Shown: positions 16,216 to 25,152, numbered from the stretch's first letter. The stretch: 64,000 nucleotides of DNA from Pokkaliibacter plantistimulans (GCF_046844695.1 NZ_CP177354.1:2418001-2482000), one strand, 5' to 3'. Notes: a model not told the origin generated them from the sequence alone. Made by a program: numbers and translations.

Positions 16216-17055
16216 TTAAATCACACCCAACTCACGCAGACGCTCCTGCAGATAGCTGCCTGCCGTATGGCGCTTGGACAGCACCACATCAGGACGGGGA
16301 TGCAGGAACAGCGGCAGGGAAATACGTGATTTGGTCATGTCTGCCCCTTCCGGGTTGATGACCCGGTGGGAAGTGGACGGGAAGTAGCCACCCGATGCTT
16401 CCTGCAGCATGTCGCCGATATTGATGATCAGGTTGCCGAAGTCGCTGGGGACATCAATCCACTCATCGGCAGTGCCTTTGACCTGCAGGCCGGGCTCATT
16501 GGCGGCAGGCAGGATGGTCAGCAGGTTGATGTCTTCATGGGCGGCAGCACGGATAGCACCTGGCTCTTCGTCACCTTTCAGTGGCGGATAGTGCAGGACG
16601 CGCAGCAGGGTCTGGTTACTGCCCTGAATCATGCCTGACAGAGGCTCTGAATAGAGTGAGGAAACCTCGACGGGGGAGTGCTTTTCTACCCAGCTCAGCA
16701 ACTCCGAAGCAAGGCTCGTGGCTTGCTGGTAGTAGTCTTCCAGCTCGGCACGCAGCGGCTCCGGGCACTGGCCCCAGGGATAGAAGTGGAAGTATTCCTT
16801 GATGTCCTTGATGGAGAAGCCCTTGGCGGTCTCTGACACGCTGGCAGGGAAGAAGCCATCCTGAGTGCCCTTGTGGTACAGGTACTGGTTTTTCTCGTCA
16901 CTGTAGAAGAACGCATGCCAGTGGCGATAGATGGATTCGACCAGTTCCTGCTTGATGGGATGGTTTTTCAGCACCCCAAAGCCAGTTGAGCGCAAGGATT
17001 CGACAAACAGCTCGGCGGCATTGGGCGCCTGATAATCAACGGCAGTCAGTTTCAT
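16216..17055 (-). CDS. 2-oxoglutarate/Fe(II) oxygenase, isopenicillin N synthase-like
   Basis: 279 residues. The double-stranded beta-helix iron ligands are in A-H-E-D-I-N-L-L-T (H-x-D) and S-T-S-H-R-V-I-N-P (distal H), with R-I-S-L-P-L-F-L-H-P further on as the 2-oxoglutarate-binding R-x-S pattern. The N-terminal half has the F-G-V-L-K-N-H-P and D-G-F-F-P segments of the DIOX_N domain. It is a soluble non-haem iron hydroxylase or oxidase of unknown substrate, similar in layout to the iron/ascorbate oxidoreductases of pseudomonads. It is divergent from an AEC transporter across about 210 bases, so the two may act on one compound. Confidence 0.85.
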   Translation of the reverse strand: MKLTAVDYQAPNAAELFVESLRSTGFGVLKNHPIKQELVESIYRHWHAFFYSDEKNQYLYHKGTQDGFFPASVSETAKGFSIKDIKEYFHFYPWGQCPEPLRAELEDYYQQATSLASELLSWVEKHSPVEVSSLYSEPLSGMIQGSNQTLLRVLHYPPLKGDEEPGAIRAAAHEDINLLTILPAANEPGLQVKGTADEWIDVPSDFGNLIINIGDMLQEASGGYFPSTSHRVINPEGADMTKSRISLPLFLHPRPDVVLSKRHTAGSYLQERLRELGVI

Positions 17056-17264
17056 TGGCGTTGGAACACTCTTTTGGGAGGTATCGGTGGTGCGCCCCAG
17101 CTGCTGAGCATCTGCAGGGCAGTGATTGCCGGTACCTGAAAGTCAGGGAAGACGTGACCGTGGTCTGGTCACAATGCAGCCATTATGGCACCTCGTTAAA
17201 ATCTGTCCAGACGGTCAAATTGTTCATTTGCTCAGCTGATTTAGCCAACTAAGGAATCGCATTC

Positions 17265-18149
17265 ATGCTTCTCGAATTCTTTCAGGCGGTGTTTCCCGTC
17301 ATCGTTTGCGCCTGTCTGGGCTGGATGATGAGCCGCAAGACCACGCTGCTGAATAACCCGGCACTGCCTGAGCTGGTAACGCGCATCGGTTTGCCCTGTC
17401 TGATCCTCAGCGCCTTTGCCAAGATGGACACCGGCCTGCTGACCATGACCCACACGGTCGCAGCAGCAGTGCTGTTTCTGGCGCTGAGTGCGGCGGTGGC
17501 GGCGGTGGGTCTCAAGCTGGCGGGGCTGGAGATACGCTGGTATCTGTCACTGCTGGTTAACCCCAATACCGGCAACCTCGGTATCCCGCTGGTGTTTGCG
17601 CTGCTGGGGGAAAAATCGCTGGTGCATGCGGTGGTGATTTCCACGCTGGTGCAGGTCAGTCATTTCACCCTTGGGGTGTGGCTGATGTCAGGCTCGTTCT
17701 CACCGAAGAAAATTCTGCTTAACCCTTCCATCATCGCGCTGGTGATCGGCGTATTGTGGACAGCAACCGGCATTGCCACGCCCAAGGCTGTGCTCGGCAC
17801 CCTGACCATGCTGTCGGGGATGACCCTGCCAATCATGTTGCTGCTGCTCGGGCGCTCGCTCGCCTCCATCGATTTCAAAAGCATGAGCAATCTGTCCGTT
17901 ATCGGTGGCCTGTCGGTAGCGCGGGTGGTGCTGGGTGTAACGGTGGCCTACGCCGTGGCCTGGCTGCTCAGTCTTGACCCGCTGGTTGCCAAAACGCTGG
18001 TTATTCAGGGCACCATGCCGGTGGCGGTTATCACCTATATTCTGGCCAGTCAGTATCAGGGTCCGAAAGATGAGATTGCTGCTGTCATCATGTGTTCAAC
18101 GGTGCTGTCGTTGCTGACGGTGATGGGGCTCAGTGTGGTGCTGTTGTAA
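17265..18149 (+). CDS. AEC-family transporter (auxin efflux carrier type)
   Basis: 294 residues with AAGGAA 8 bases before the ATG. About ten hydrophobic segments in two five-helix halves, with the N-P-N-T-G-N-L-G-I-P motif at the first half's broken helix (about residues 100-110) and P-V-A-V-I-T-Y-I-L-A-S-Q-Y in the second. Such proteins transport organic anions or carboxylates such as malonate or malate. Substrate unknown. Divergent neighbour: the 2OG oxygenase. Confidence 0.88.
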   Translation: MLLEFFQAVFPVIVCACLGWMMSRKTTLLNNPALPELVTRIGLPCLILSAFAKMDTGLLTMTHTVAAAVLFLALSAAVAAVGLKLAGLEIRWYLSLLVNPNTGNLGIPLVFALLGEKSLVHAVVISTLVQVSHFTLGVWLMSGSFSPKKILLNPSIIALVIGVLWTATGIATPKAVLGTLTMLSGMTLPIMLLLLGRSLASIDFKSMSNLSVIGGLSVARVVLGVTVAYAVAWLLSLDPLVAKTLVIQGTMPVAVITYILASQYQGPKDEIAAVIMCSTVLSLLTVMGLSVVLL

Positions 18150-18309
18150 CTGTCACTCACTGATAAGTAATAACGGCCCAAGCCAATAGTGCAGGCGATG
18201 GGCGCTGCTGCTCAATATCGCTAGACTGGCTGCCTGTCGGGCTTTTTCAGCTTGTCATCCGTCAAGCCTGACAGCTGCTAGTGGCCACATCGTCTGGAAG
18301 GAGCGCCTA

Positions 18310-19473
18310 ATGTCTTTTGATCATGCCTATTGGACCGGCCTGCGCCGTGAACTGCATCAGCAGCCTGAGCTGTCCGGAGAAGAAGCCGCTACTGCACAGC
18401 GGATACTGGCGCTGTTCCGGCCCTGGCAGGCTGATGAGGTGCACACTGGCCTTGGCAAGGTGGATGGCCAGCCGGGTACAGGCATGGCCTTTGTTTTCAA
18501 CGGTGCGGAGCCGGGGCCGACGACGCTGATCCGCGGTGAGCTGGATGCTCTGCCGATTCAGGAAAAGGGCCAGTGCCAGCATCAGTCCTGCATACCGGGA
18601 GTTGCTCATTTATGTGGCCATGATGGACACATGACCATGGTTGCCAGCCTGGGTGCCACCCTGAGCCGCCAGCGGCCAATCAAAGGCCGGGTCATACTGG
18701 CGTTCCAGCCAGCCGAAGAAACCGGTGCCGGTGCGGTCAGCATGGTGCAGGACCCGGACTTTGCCTCATTGCTGCCGGATTATGCCTTCGCCCTGCACAA
18801 CGTGCCCGGCTTGCCACTGGGTAAAGTGGTGGTCAAGGCTGGCAGCTTCAATTGCGCTTCGCGCGGCATGATTATCCGCCTGACCGGCAAAACCTCTCAC
18901 GCCGCCCATCCTGAAAATGGCCGCAGCCCGGCGCTGGCGCTGGCGCGGCTGATTCAGTCCTTGAGTGCCTTGCCGCAGCAGCTGGAAGGCTTCAACCGCG
19001 TTACCATCATTCATGCCCTGCTCGGCGAGGTGGCCTTTGGTACGTCACCGGGCGATGCCGTGCTGATGGCCACGCTACGCACCGAAACCAATGACGCCAT
19101 GAACTTTCTGGTCGAAGCGGCCTCCCGGCTGGCGGCGGAGGAAGCCGAACGTGATGGGCTGGAATGGGCGCTGGAGTGGCAGGATGTATTCCGCGCCAGC
19201 GTGAATTCAGAAGAGGGCGCGGCTCAGGTCGTGGCGGCCTGCCATCGTAATGGCATTGAGGTGGAAGTCGCTGACAAGGGGTATCGCTGGTCCGAAGATT
19301 TCGGCATTTTCACCGAAGTCGCAAAGAATGGCGCCATGTTCGCCCTCGGGGCAGGGGAGCGCAGCCCGCAGCTGCATAACCCGGACTATGACTTCCCTGA
19401 TGCGTTGCTGCCCATCGGCAATGCGCTGTTTCTCAGTCTGATTCGTCAGATCAACGGCTTGCAGGGAGACTAG
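18310..19473 (+). CDS. M20-family amidohydrolase (peptidase M20D)
   Basis: 387 residues, the usual family length, with GGAG about 10 bases upstream of the ATG. The N-terminus has R-R-E-L-H-Q-Q-P-E-L-S; then G-E-L-D-A-L-P-I (normally R-A-D/E-x-D-A-L), C-G-H-D-G-H-M-T and P-A-E-E-T-G-A-G, which supply the two-metal site (H, D, E, H) and the catalytic Glu. The dimerisation domain with S-H-A-A-H-P follows, and a final H-N-P-D-Y-D-F-P metal ligand. It should hydrolyse an N-acyl amino acid or similar amide in the cytoplasm. 160 bases after the AEC transporter on the same strand, possibly co-transcribed. Confidence 0.9.
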   Translation: MSFDHAYWTGLRRELHQQPELSGEEAATAQRILALFRPWQADEVHTGLGKVDGQPGTGMAFVFNGAEPGPTTLIRGELDALPIQEKGQCQHQSCIPGVAHLCGHDGHMTMVASLGATLSRQRPIKGRVILAFQPAEETGAGAVSMVQDPDFASLLPDYAFALHNVPGLPLGKVVVKAGSFNCASRGMIIRLTGKTSHAAHPENGRSPALALARLIQSLSALPQQLEGFNRVTIIHALLGEVAFGTSPGDAVLMATLRTETNDAMNFLVEAASRLAAEEAERDGLEWALEWQDVFRASVNSEEGAAQVVAACHRNGIEVEVADKGYRWSEDFGIFTEVAKNGAMFALGAGERSPQLHNPDYDFPDALLPIGNALFLSLIRQINGLQGD

Positions 19474-19642
19474 GACCCCCTCGGCGTGAACATTTTTTAC
19501 GCTTGTTGCCAGCAGGTGGCCATGATAGTTTTCCCCCGCCCTGACAGCCGGCATGTCACCCGACGTGGTGGTTGCAGGGGCAGGATAATGCAAAGGATGA
19601 GAAGTATTTGCTCGGGAAAATCAGCCAGAAAAGGAAAAGTTC

Positions 19643-20083
19643 ATGGCCTCCACCCAAGCTGCCGTTGCTGCAACGGTAAACAGCAAGGCCCAGACGATCA
19701 TCGACCTGTGCGAACAGCACTGGGATGCCAACACCCGCAACTGCAGCGGCTTTGTTAAAAGTGTCGCTGCTGACCTCGGTATCCAGCTGACCGGTCAGGC
19801 CAATTCCATCATTGATCAGATGCAACGGTCGCCCTGGCGAATCCTGGCCAGCGGTCTGGAAGCGCGCCGCCGTGCCGCCAATGGCGCCCTGGTGCTGGGC
19901 GGCCTCAAGGCAGATCCTCATGGTCACGTCGTCATCGTCGTCGATGGACCCCTCAGCCATGGTAAATACCCGACAGCCTACTGGGGCAGTCTGGGAGGTG
20001 TGGCCAAGAAAAACACCACCATCAACTGGTCTTGGGGTGCCGCTGATCGTGACAACGTGATCTACGTCTGTCGCGAATGGTAA
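19643..20083 (+). CDS. tae1: Tse1/Tae1-family peptidoglycan amidase, type VI secretion effector
   Basis: 146 residues; AAAGGAAAA lies before the ATG. N-C-S-G-F-V-K-S-V-A-A-D-L-G at residues 33-46 and G-H-V-V-I-V at 94-99 closely match, from memory of the family, the catalytic Cys and His regions of Pseudomonas aeruginosa Tse1 (N-C-S-G-F-V-Q-S-V-A-A-E-L-G and G-H-V-A-V-V). The catalytic pair here is C34 and H95. Shared too are the L-A-S-G-x-E-A stretch, the K-Y-P segment and a C-terminal R-D-R/N region. Tse1 is an NlpC/P60-fold DL-endopeptidase that cuts the D-Glu to meso-diaminopimelate bond in recipient periplasm. No signal peptide, as expected for a T6SS cargo. An immunity gene follows at 11 bases. 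No T6SS structural gene is in the window. Confidence 0.9.
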   Translation: MASTQAAVAATVNSKAQTIIDLCEQHWDANTRNCSGFVKSVAADLGIQLTGQANSIIDQMQRSPWRILASGLEARRRAANGALVLGGLKADPHGHVVIVVDGPLSHGKYPTAYWGSLGGVAKKNTTINWSWGAADRDNVIYVCREW

Positions 20084-20094
20084 GGAGACACATC

Positions 20095-20478
20095 GTGAAG
20101 CTTCCAGTGAAATCGCTGCTGTGTTCCTGCCTTGTACTGGCCTCGGTAACGGCATTGAGTGCCTGTGCTGATGAAGCGGCCAGTGCTGCCGGGTCGATAA
20201 ACGGGCCCCATTGCCCCACCGATAAGGTGCCGTACACCCGGCAGCAGGTTGGTGAATATCAGGTCTATATGTACGAGCCTGACAATGCAGAATCGCCGCA
20301 AATCTGGCAGGGGCCGGTGTGCATCGAAGCACAGACGCTGGCCTCGGCTTGTCAGCTGGATCTGGGCCTGATCAAGCAGGTCGGGGCAGGGCAGCAGCCG
20401 GGGACGGTCAGCATTACCACCTTCAGTGGTTCCAATGCCACCGAGCATCTGGTGGACCCGGTGAAATGTGCACCCTGA
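20095..20478 (+). CDS. Periplasmic lipoprotein, immunity partner of the Tse1-like amidase
   Basis: 127 residues from a GTG at 20095, chosen because AGGAG sits 7 bases before it; an ATG at 20077 overlaps the effector end without a ribosome site. The signal peptide ends with the lipobox L21-S22-A23-C24. The residue after Cys is Ala, so retention or sorting to the outer membrane is plausible. The mature part has four or more cysteines and no known catalytic motif. Position (11 bases after the effector stop), size and export match Tsi1/Tai1, which binds the effector in the periplasm to prevent self-killing. Sequence resemblance to Tsi1 was not evident by eye, so the call rests on context. Confidence 0.78.
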   Translation: MKLPVKSLLCSCLVLASVTALSACADEAASAAGSINGPHCPTDKVPYTRQQVGEYQVYMYEPDNAESPQIWQGPVCIEAQTLASACQLDLGLIKQVGAGQQPGTVSITTFSGSNATEHLVDPVKCAP

Positions 20479-20526
20479 TTCAGCAGACCTTCTGAGTGCA
20501 GGCTCACCATCTGAGCATCGCCAGCA

Positions 20527-20562
20527 ACACAAAACGCCCTCATCAGGGCGTTTTGTGTTTTT
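20527..20562. terminator. Rho-independent terminator shared by convergent genes
   Basis: A perfect 14-bp stem (20527-20540 with 20545-20558, core AAAACGCCCT) and a CATC loop, followed by TTTT. It lies 49 bases after the immunity gene and 50 bases before the end of the choline-binding protein gene. Confidence 0.93.
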
Positions 20563-20610
20563 GTTGCCGGCAACCTCTTGCTAATAGCGTCTGGCTGACG
20601 GTGCAGCTGC

Positions 20611-21585
20611 CTAGTTGAGCAGGGCCTTTTTGGCTGCTGCCAGTCCTTCAGCACCATCGGCGGTAGTGACCCCTTTCAGCCAGCTGTCCAGTTGCGCCGG
20701 GTTGGCCTTGATCCAGCTGGCGACGGCCTTGTCGGCCGCGGTGCCGTTTTCCAGCACATCAGTCATGACGGTGTTTTCCATGGTCAGGCTGAAGTTGAGA
20801 TTGCTTAACAGCGCAGCGACGTTGGGGCAGTTATCCTTGAAGCCCTTGCGTGTCAGGGTGAAGACATCGCCAGCACTGCCGAAGTATTTCTCCCCGCCGC
20901 TCAGGTAGGCCAGCTCGAAGTTGACGTTCATCGGATGGGGCGTCCAGCCGAGGAAGACGATGCCTTTCTTGCGGTTTACCGCTCGTTTCACTTCTGACAG
21001 CATGGCCTGCTCACCGGACTCCACCAGCGTCCAGCCTTTCAGGCCAAACTCATTGTGATCAATCATGGTCTGAATGGACTGGTTTGCTGGTGCACCGGGC
21101 TCGATGCCGTAAATCTTGTGATCGAACTCATCGCCATGCTTGGCCAGATCGGCAAAGCTTTTGATGCCTTGCTCGTATACGTATTTGGGGACGGCCAGCG
21201 TGAACTCGGTGCCGTGCAGATTCTTGCTCAGCTGCTCGACCTTGCCGGAAGCGACATAGCTGTCGTGGAATTTCTGCTGAGCAGGCATCCAGTTGCCGAG
21301 AAAGGCATCCATCTGACCATTGGAAAGACTCTCATAACTCACCGGCACCGACAGCATGGTGATCTTGGCGTCATAACCCAGTGACTTGAGCAGCATGGCG
21401 GCTGTGGTGGTCGTGACGTTGCTGTCGGACCAGCCCGGATCGGCCAGATTGACAGTGCTGCATTTGTCAGCGGCATAACCGGCAGTGCTGATCAGTGTTG
21501 CGGCGGCCAGTGTCATGGCCCGGGCCAACAGGGAAGTGCGGGTGGTGCTGAGCCAGGAGCGGGAGTGAGAAGTCTTAGTCATCAT
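20611..21585 (-). CDS. choX: Choline-type ABC transporter substrate-binding protein
   Basis: 324 residues from the first of two adjacent ATGs (21585, 21582), with GAGG 8 bases upstream; 15 further codons above have no ribosome site. A long Sec signal peptide ends near G-Y-A-A-D, then K-C-S-T-V-N-L-A-D-P-G-W-S-D, N-G-Q-M-D-A-F-L-G-N-W-M-P-A, and F-L-G-W-T-P-H-P-M-N. These are hallmark segments of ChoX/CbcX proteins (OpuAC fold, aromatic cage for the quaternary amine). It captures choline in the periplasm. No permease or ATPase gene is adjacent, so it must share a transporter encoded elsewhere, as CbcX-like proteins do with CbcVW in pseudomonads. Same strand as betC, 365 bases downstream. Confidence 0.88.
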   Translation of the reverse strand: MMTKTSHSRSWLSTTRTSLLARAMTLAAATLISTAGYAADKCSTVNLADPGWSDSNVTTTTAAMLLKSLGYDAKITMLSVPVSYESLSNGQMDAFLGNWMPAQQKFHDSYVASGKVEQLSKNLHGTEFTLAVPKYVYEQGIKSFADLAKHGDEFDHKIYGIEPGAPANQSIQTMIDHNEFGLKGWTLVESGEQAMLSEVKRAVNRKKGIVFLGWTPHPMNVNFELAYLSGGEKYFGSAGDVFTLTRKGFKDNCPNVAALLSNLNFSLTMENTVMTDVLENGTAADKAVASWIKANPAQLDSWLKGVTTADGAEGLAAAKKALLN

Positions 21586-21950
21586 TTTGCCTCGAATACG
21601 TCCGGTTCTAGTGGGGACTGCGGCCAGCAAGCTGGCGCTGTGACCTGCTTACGAGGGTGTGAGCAGGTTCTTCGGTACCGCCTGTGAATGCGTTCACGCT
21701 CTGCTGCCCATCGGCTATGCCACGTTGAAGAAAGAATGTGTGGAAATGCCTGTTGGCAGCCCGCAGACGTTGCTTCTTCAGCGCTAGTGCCTTGTCTGGC
21801 TTTTGTTCGCGAACACCTTCTTAGTCATTGTTATGTTGCGGTAGACAGGAGCCTGCCGGACCCGCCTTAACACGTTCGGTCAGGGCTGGCAGACTCCCAG
21901 GGCGATGTCTTCTATCCAGTTCTGCTGTAAAGCGTTTTCTGCGAGCTGGC
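21586..21950 (-). promoter_or_regulatory. Intergenic region between betC and the choline-binding protein gene
   Basis: 365 bases. It must hold the promoter of the choline-binding protein gene unless that gene is read from betC. I see no strong terminator after betC, no open frame with a ribosome site and no operator I can name. Confidence 0.35.
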
Positions 21951-23477
21951 TCACTGAGGGCGCGGATAGCGTGCACGCCGCTCCAGATCATCCAGATCAA
22001 TATGGTTGCGCATATATTGCTGGCTGGCATCGACCAGTGGCTGGTGGTCCCAGCTGGTCAGCTCACCCAGTTTCAGAGCCTCTGCCACAAAGCGACGGCG
22101 ACGCTGACTGGCCAGCACGGCTGCAGTGATGGCCGGAATATCCCAGGTGGACCGTGCCTCCCGTAGAAACTCCGCCATGACATCCTGATAGTCACTGTGG
22201 GTCGCCAGATCGTTCAGCTCCAGCGGGTCATTGACCAGATCGAACAGCATGCAGGCATCCTGTTCGGAGTAGATGAACTTGTAGGGGCCACGGCGGATCA
22301 TCATCATCGGGCTGATAGTGCCTTCGGCCATGTATTCACCCACAACCCGGTCATGTCCGGTTTCACCGCGTAGATGTGGCAGCAGTGACTGGCCGTCTAA
22401 GGGCAAAAGGGGATCCAGCGTGCCGCCTGCCAGTTCCACCAGAGTGGGCAGCAGATCCATGGTCGAGACGCTGGCAGGGATATGCGCCGCAGCGAACTGC
22501 TGGGGGGAGTGGATCAGCAGCGGTACGCGGGCTGACATCTCGTACCAGCTCATCTTGTACCACATGCCACGCTCACCGAGCATGTCACCGTGGTCGCCGG
22601 AAAATACGATCACGGTGTCATCGGCCAGACCACATTCCTCCAGCGTGGCACGCAAATGGCCGATCTGCTGGTCAACGTAGCTGATAGCGCCAAAGTAGGC
22701 GCGGCGGGCCCGGCGAATGGCTTCAGTGGTCAGTGGCTTGTCCCACAGGTCATACACCTTCAGTAGCCGCTGGGACTGCGGGTCCAGAGCATCCTGCGGC
22801 AGAGTGACGGTGGGCAGTGGGATGTCTTCATCGTCATACAGATCCCAGTAAGCCTTACCGATGGTGTAGGGATCGTGAGGGTGAGTCATGGAGACAGTCA
22901 GGCAGAACGGCTGCTGCTGTTCGCTGCGGGCATAGTCGTACAGGTACTGACGGGCCCTGAACACCACTTCTTCATCAAAATCCAGCTGATTGGTGCGTAC
23001 GCAGGGGCCAGCCTGCAACACCGAAGACATGTTGTGATACCAGCTCGGGCGCACATCGGCTTCATCCCAGTTGACCGCCCAGCCAAAGTCGGCCGGGTAG
23101 ATATCGCTGGTCAGGCGCTGTTCAAAGCCATGCAGCTGGTCCGGGCCACAGAAATGCATCTTGCCCGAGAGAGCGGTCTGGTAACCGAGGCGACGCAGAT
23201 AGTGGGCGAAGGTGGGCGTTTCGGCCGCCAGTTCAGCAGCATTGTCGAAGCCGCCAATTCTGGAAGGCAGCTGCCCGGTCATCAGGGTAAAGCGTGACGG
23301 TGCGCAGAGAGGGCTGTTGCAGTAGGCCGAGTCAAATACCACTGCTTGTCGGGCTAGTTCATCAAGATGCGGTGTTTTCAGCTTTTCGCTGCCGAACAGT
23401 GCCGCCTTGCCATGCATTGGCAGTATGGGAGCGGCCATCTGATCGGCCATGATGAAGAGGATATGTTTTCCACGCAT
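21951..23477 (-). CDS. betC: Choline-sulfatase
   Basis: 508 residues, the BetC length. I-L-F-I-M-A-D-Q-M near the start supplies the first metal-binding Asp. C58-A-P-S-R62 is the sulfatase signature whose Cys becomes formylglycine. F-S-G-D-H-G-D-M-L-G-E is the second metal site, and K-M-H-F-C-G-P-D-Q-L-H-G-F-E is the choline-sulfatase-specific stretch. The C-terminal region (W-D-x-Q-P and a Y-M-R-N-H tail) matches BetC and closes the active site by oligomerisation. It hydrolyses choline-O-sulfate to choline and sulfate in the cytoplasm. A LysR regulator is divergent and a choline-binding protein gene lies downstream. Confidence 0.94.
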   Translation of the reverse strand: MRGKHILFIMADQMAAPILPMHGKAALFGSEKLKTPHLDELARQAVVFDSAYCNSPLCAPSRFTLMTGQLPSRIGGFDNAAELAAETPTFAHYLRRLGYQTALSGKMHFCGPDQLHGFEQRLTSDIYPADFGWAVNWDEADVRPSWYHNMSSVLQAGPCVRTNQLDFDEEVVFRARQYLYDYARSEQQQPFCLTVSMTHPHDPYTIGKAYWDLYDDEDIPLPTVTLPQDALDPQSQRLLKVYDLWDKPLTTEAIRRARRAYFGAISYVDQQIGHLRATLEECGLADDTVIVFSGDHGDMLGERGMWYKMSWYEMSARVPLLIHSPQQFAAAHIPASVSTMDLLPTLVELAGGTLDPLLPLDGQSLLPHLRGETGHDRVVGEYMAEGTISPMMMIRRGPYKFIYSEQDACMLFDLVNDPLELNDLATHSDYQDVMAEFLREARSTWDIPAITAAVLASQRRRRFVAEALKLGELTSWDHQPLVDASQQYMRNHIDLDDLERRARYPRPQ

Positions 23478-23526
23478 TTGCTGGTGAATCCTGTCAATCC
23501 AAGGGTGACTGAGCTGTTCTGGATAT

Positions 23527-23540
23527 ATTCAAATTTGTAT
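23527..23540. promoter_or_regulatory. AT-rich dyad in the betC/LysR divergent promoter
   Basis: ATTCAAATTTGTAT has a perfect CAAATTTG core with matching AT at both ends and one mismatched pair between. It lies in the 112-base gap between betC and its divergent LysR gene, where a LysR T-N11-A site is expected. Assignment is by position. Confidence 0.4.
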
Positions 23541-23589
23541 CAGTCGGCGTAAACTGGCTGTCACCCTATAACTAAGATAAGCCACACTT

Positions 23590-24540
23590 ATGCCAGATGA
23601 CTTCCGCCTCAGCTCCCTTGATCTGCTGACTGTGTTCGAGTCGGCTGCCCGCCAGCTCAGTTTTACGGCGGCGGCCAATGAGCTGGGGGCAACGCAGCCT
23701 GCGGTCAGCCAGCAGATAAAACGGCTGGAAAAGGAGCTGGGTGTGAGGCTGTTTGATCGTATCTATCGCGGTATTGAACTGACTGAAGCAGGACAGCTGC
23801 TGCTTGAACATGCACAGGAAGGGCTGGAGTCGTTTCGCCGGGGCATCAATGAGGTGCGGGCGGGCAGCCAGCACGAAGTAATCAATATCGCCACTGACTT
23901 TGCCTTCGCCGCGTACTGGTTAGTGCCCCGCCTGCCGCGCTTTCAGCAGCTGTATCCGGACATTGATGTCAGTCTGGTCACGTCGGAGCGCAACAAGTCG
24001 ATGCTGCGGGCTGATATTGATATCGCCGTGATCTTTGGTGACGGGCGTTTCCGTCATCTGGAAAGCCATCTGTTGTTCAGCGAAGAAGCCTATCCGCTGG
24101 GCAGTCCGCGTCTGCTGGAGGGACGCAACGGGAAGCTGTTTACGCCAGCGGAGCTGGCCAGTCTGCCGATGCTGCACCTGCAACCTGGGGTGCATACCGA
24201 CTGGTATACCTGGAATTCGTTGCTGGCCGCATGGGGTATACGCGAAGCACCGTCAGTGGCCGGGCTGAGCTTTGACAACTACACCTTGCTGGTGCAGGCG
24301 GCGATTGCTGGCAGGGGCATTGCCATTGGCTGGCGTTATCTGACGGATACCCTGCTGGAGCAGGGGTTACTGGCCCGGCTGACCGCCGAAAGTGTTTCCA
24401 GCCACTTTGGTTATCATCTGATTCTGCCGGAACGTAAGCGCCGCATCCGGCTGATAGAAGCGTTTGTGCAATGGATTCGTCAGGAAGCCGCCAGTGCGCA
24501 GTCACCTGCCTCATCGGGTTCTATCACCCTGACTTACTGA
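23590..24540 (+). CDS. LysR-family regulator of choline-sulfate utilisation
   Basis: 316 residues. N-terminal winged helix with F-T-A-A-A-N-E-L-G-A-T-Q-P-A-V-S-Q-Q-I (residues about 25-43), then a LysR effector domain. Overall it resembles the regulators annotated with betC (choline sulfate-utilisation regulator, GcvA-like subgroup). The divergent gene is betC, 112 bases away, so it most likely senses choline-sulfate or choline and controls betC and itself. The stop codon abuts the convergent DUF2007 gene. Confidence 0.85.
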   Translation: MPDDFRLSSLDLLTVFESAARQLSFTAAANELGATQPAVSQQIKRLEKELGVRLFDRIYRGIELTEAGQLLLEHAQEGLESFRRGINEVRAGSQHEVINIATDFAFAAYWLVPRLPRFQQLYPDIDVSLVTSERNKSMLRADIDIAVIFGDGRFRHLESHLLFSEEAYPLGSPRLLEGRNGKLFTPAELASLPMLHLQPGVHTDWYTWNSLLAAWGIREAPSVAGLSFDNYTLLVQAAIAGRGIAIGWRYLTDTLLEQGLLARLTAESVSSHFGYHLILPERKRRIRLIEAFVQWIRQEAASAQSPASSGSITLTY

Positions 24541-24978
24541 TCAGGCAGACTGATGGGCCTGCGCGGGCAGGGCTTCGTCCCAGAAAAAACCGCAGCTGCG
24601 GCAGCGAGTCCCCTGCTGCTGTTCACCGGGCGTGGTGCCGAACAGCAGAAACAATACCTGAGTGGTTTTGGCCTGATAGAGCGCAGGTTCAAGCGCGGTG
24701 CTACTGCAACGTGGGCAGTGGCAGCTCATGTCTGCCTCCGTGCGCTCCGGCAATTCATCCTGCACGTTTGTTTCTTCGGCCAGGACCCTTAACGCAAGAT
24801 CCTTGCTTTCCTCCTGAACCTGCACCCGTACTCCGCCTAATGCCTGAGAGTAGATCCAGTGAGTGCTGATGGTGTGCTCATCGGCGATGAAGGCTTCGAT
24901 TCCGGCATTATCCAGTTTGCCGCGGGCGATATGGGCCTCGTAGGGATAGGTGTAGCGGGCGACGGTAATCCAGCCCAT
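24541..24978 (-). CDS. DUF2007 domain protein with C-terminal zinc ribbon
   Basis: 145 residues. The first 70 carry the DUF2007 pattern (Y-P-Y-E-A-H-I-A-R-G-K-L-D-N-A-G-I-E-A, then G-G-V-R-V-Q-V). The C-terminal part has C-x-C-P-R-C and C-R-S-C-G-F knuckles about 37 residues apart, a likely zinc ribbon, split by a hydrophobic stretch (V-L-F-L-L-F-G). Function unknown; DUF2007 proteins are called putative signal-transducing. Its stop codon directly abuts the LysR stop (convergent, 0-base gap). Confidence 0.8.
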   Translation of the reverse strand: MGWITVARYTYPYEAHIARGKLDNAGIEAFIADEHTISTHWIYSQALGGVRVQVQEESKDLALRVLAEETNVQDELPERTEADMSCHCPRCSSTALEPALYQAKTTQVLFLLFGTTPGEQQQGTRCRSCGFFWDEALPAQAHQSA

Positions 24979-25152
24979 GGCGCCTCCTGTCAGTACTTAC
25001 CTGTAAATAACGGCTGTCCTGATCAATATTTAGCCATTGAATGCCGCCAGTGCAAATCGCTTCAACGGGTCATACGACGGAGTGGGTGACGGCCTGCTGC
25101 GGAAGTTTCTTTCCTAGATGTGTTCAGGCTCAATAATTTCGATTTTTTACAT

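Noticed and set aside
16012..16329. Frame encoding repeated KAESGKR through the heptanucleotide array
   Set aside because: No ribosome site, it overlaps the oxygenase gene end, and the repeat peptide is a by-product of a 7-bp array read over 21 bases.
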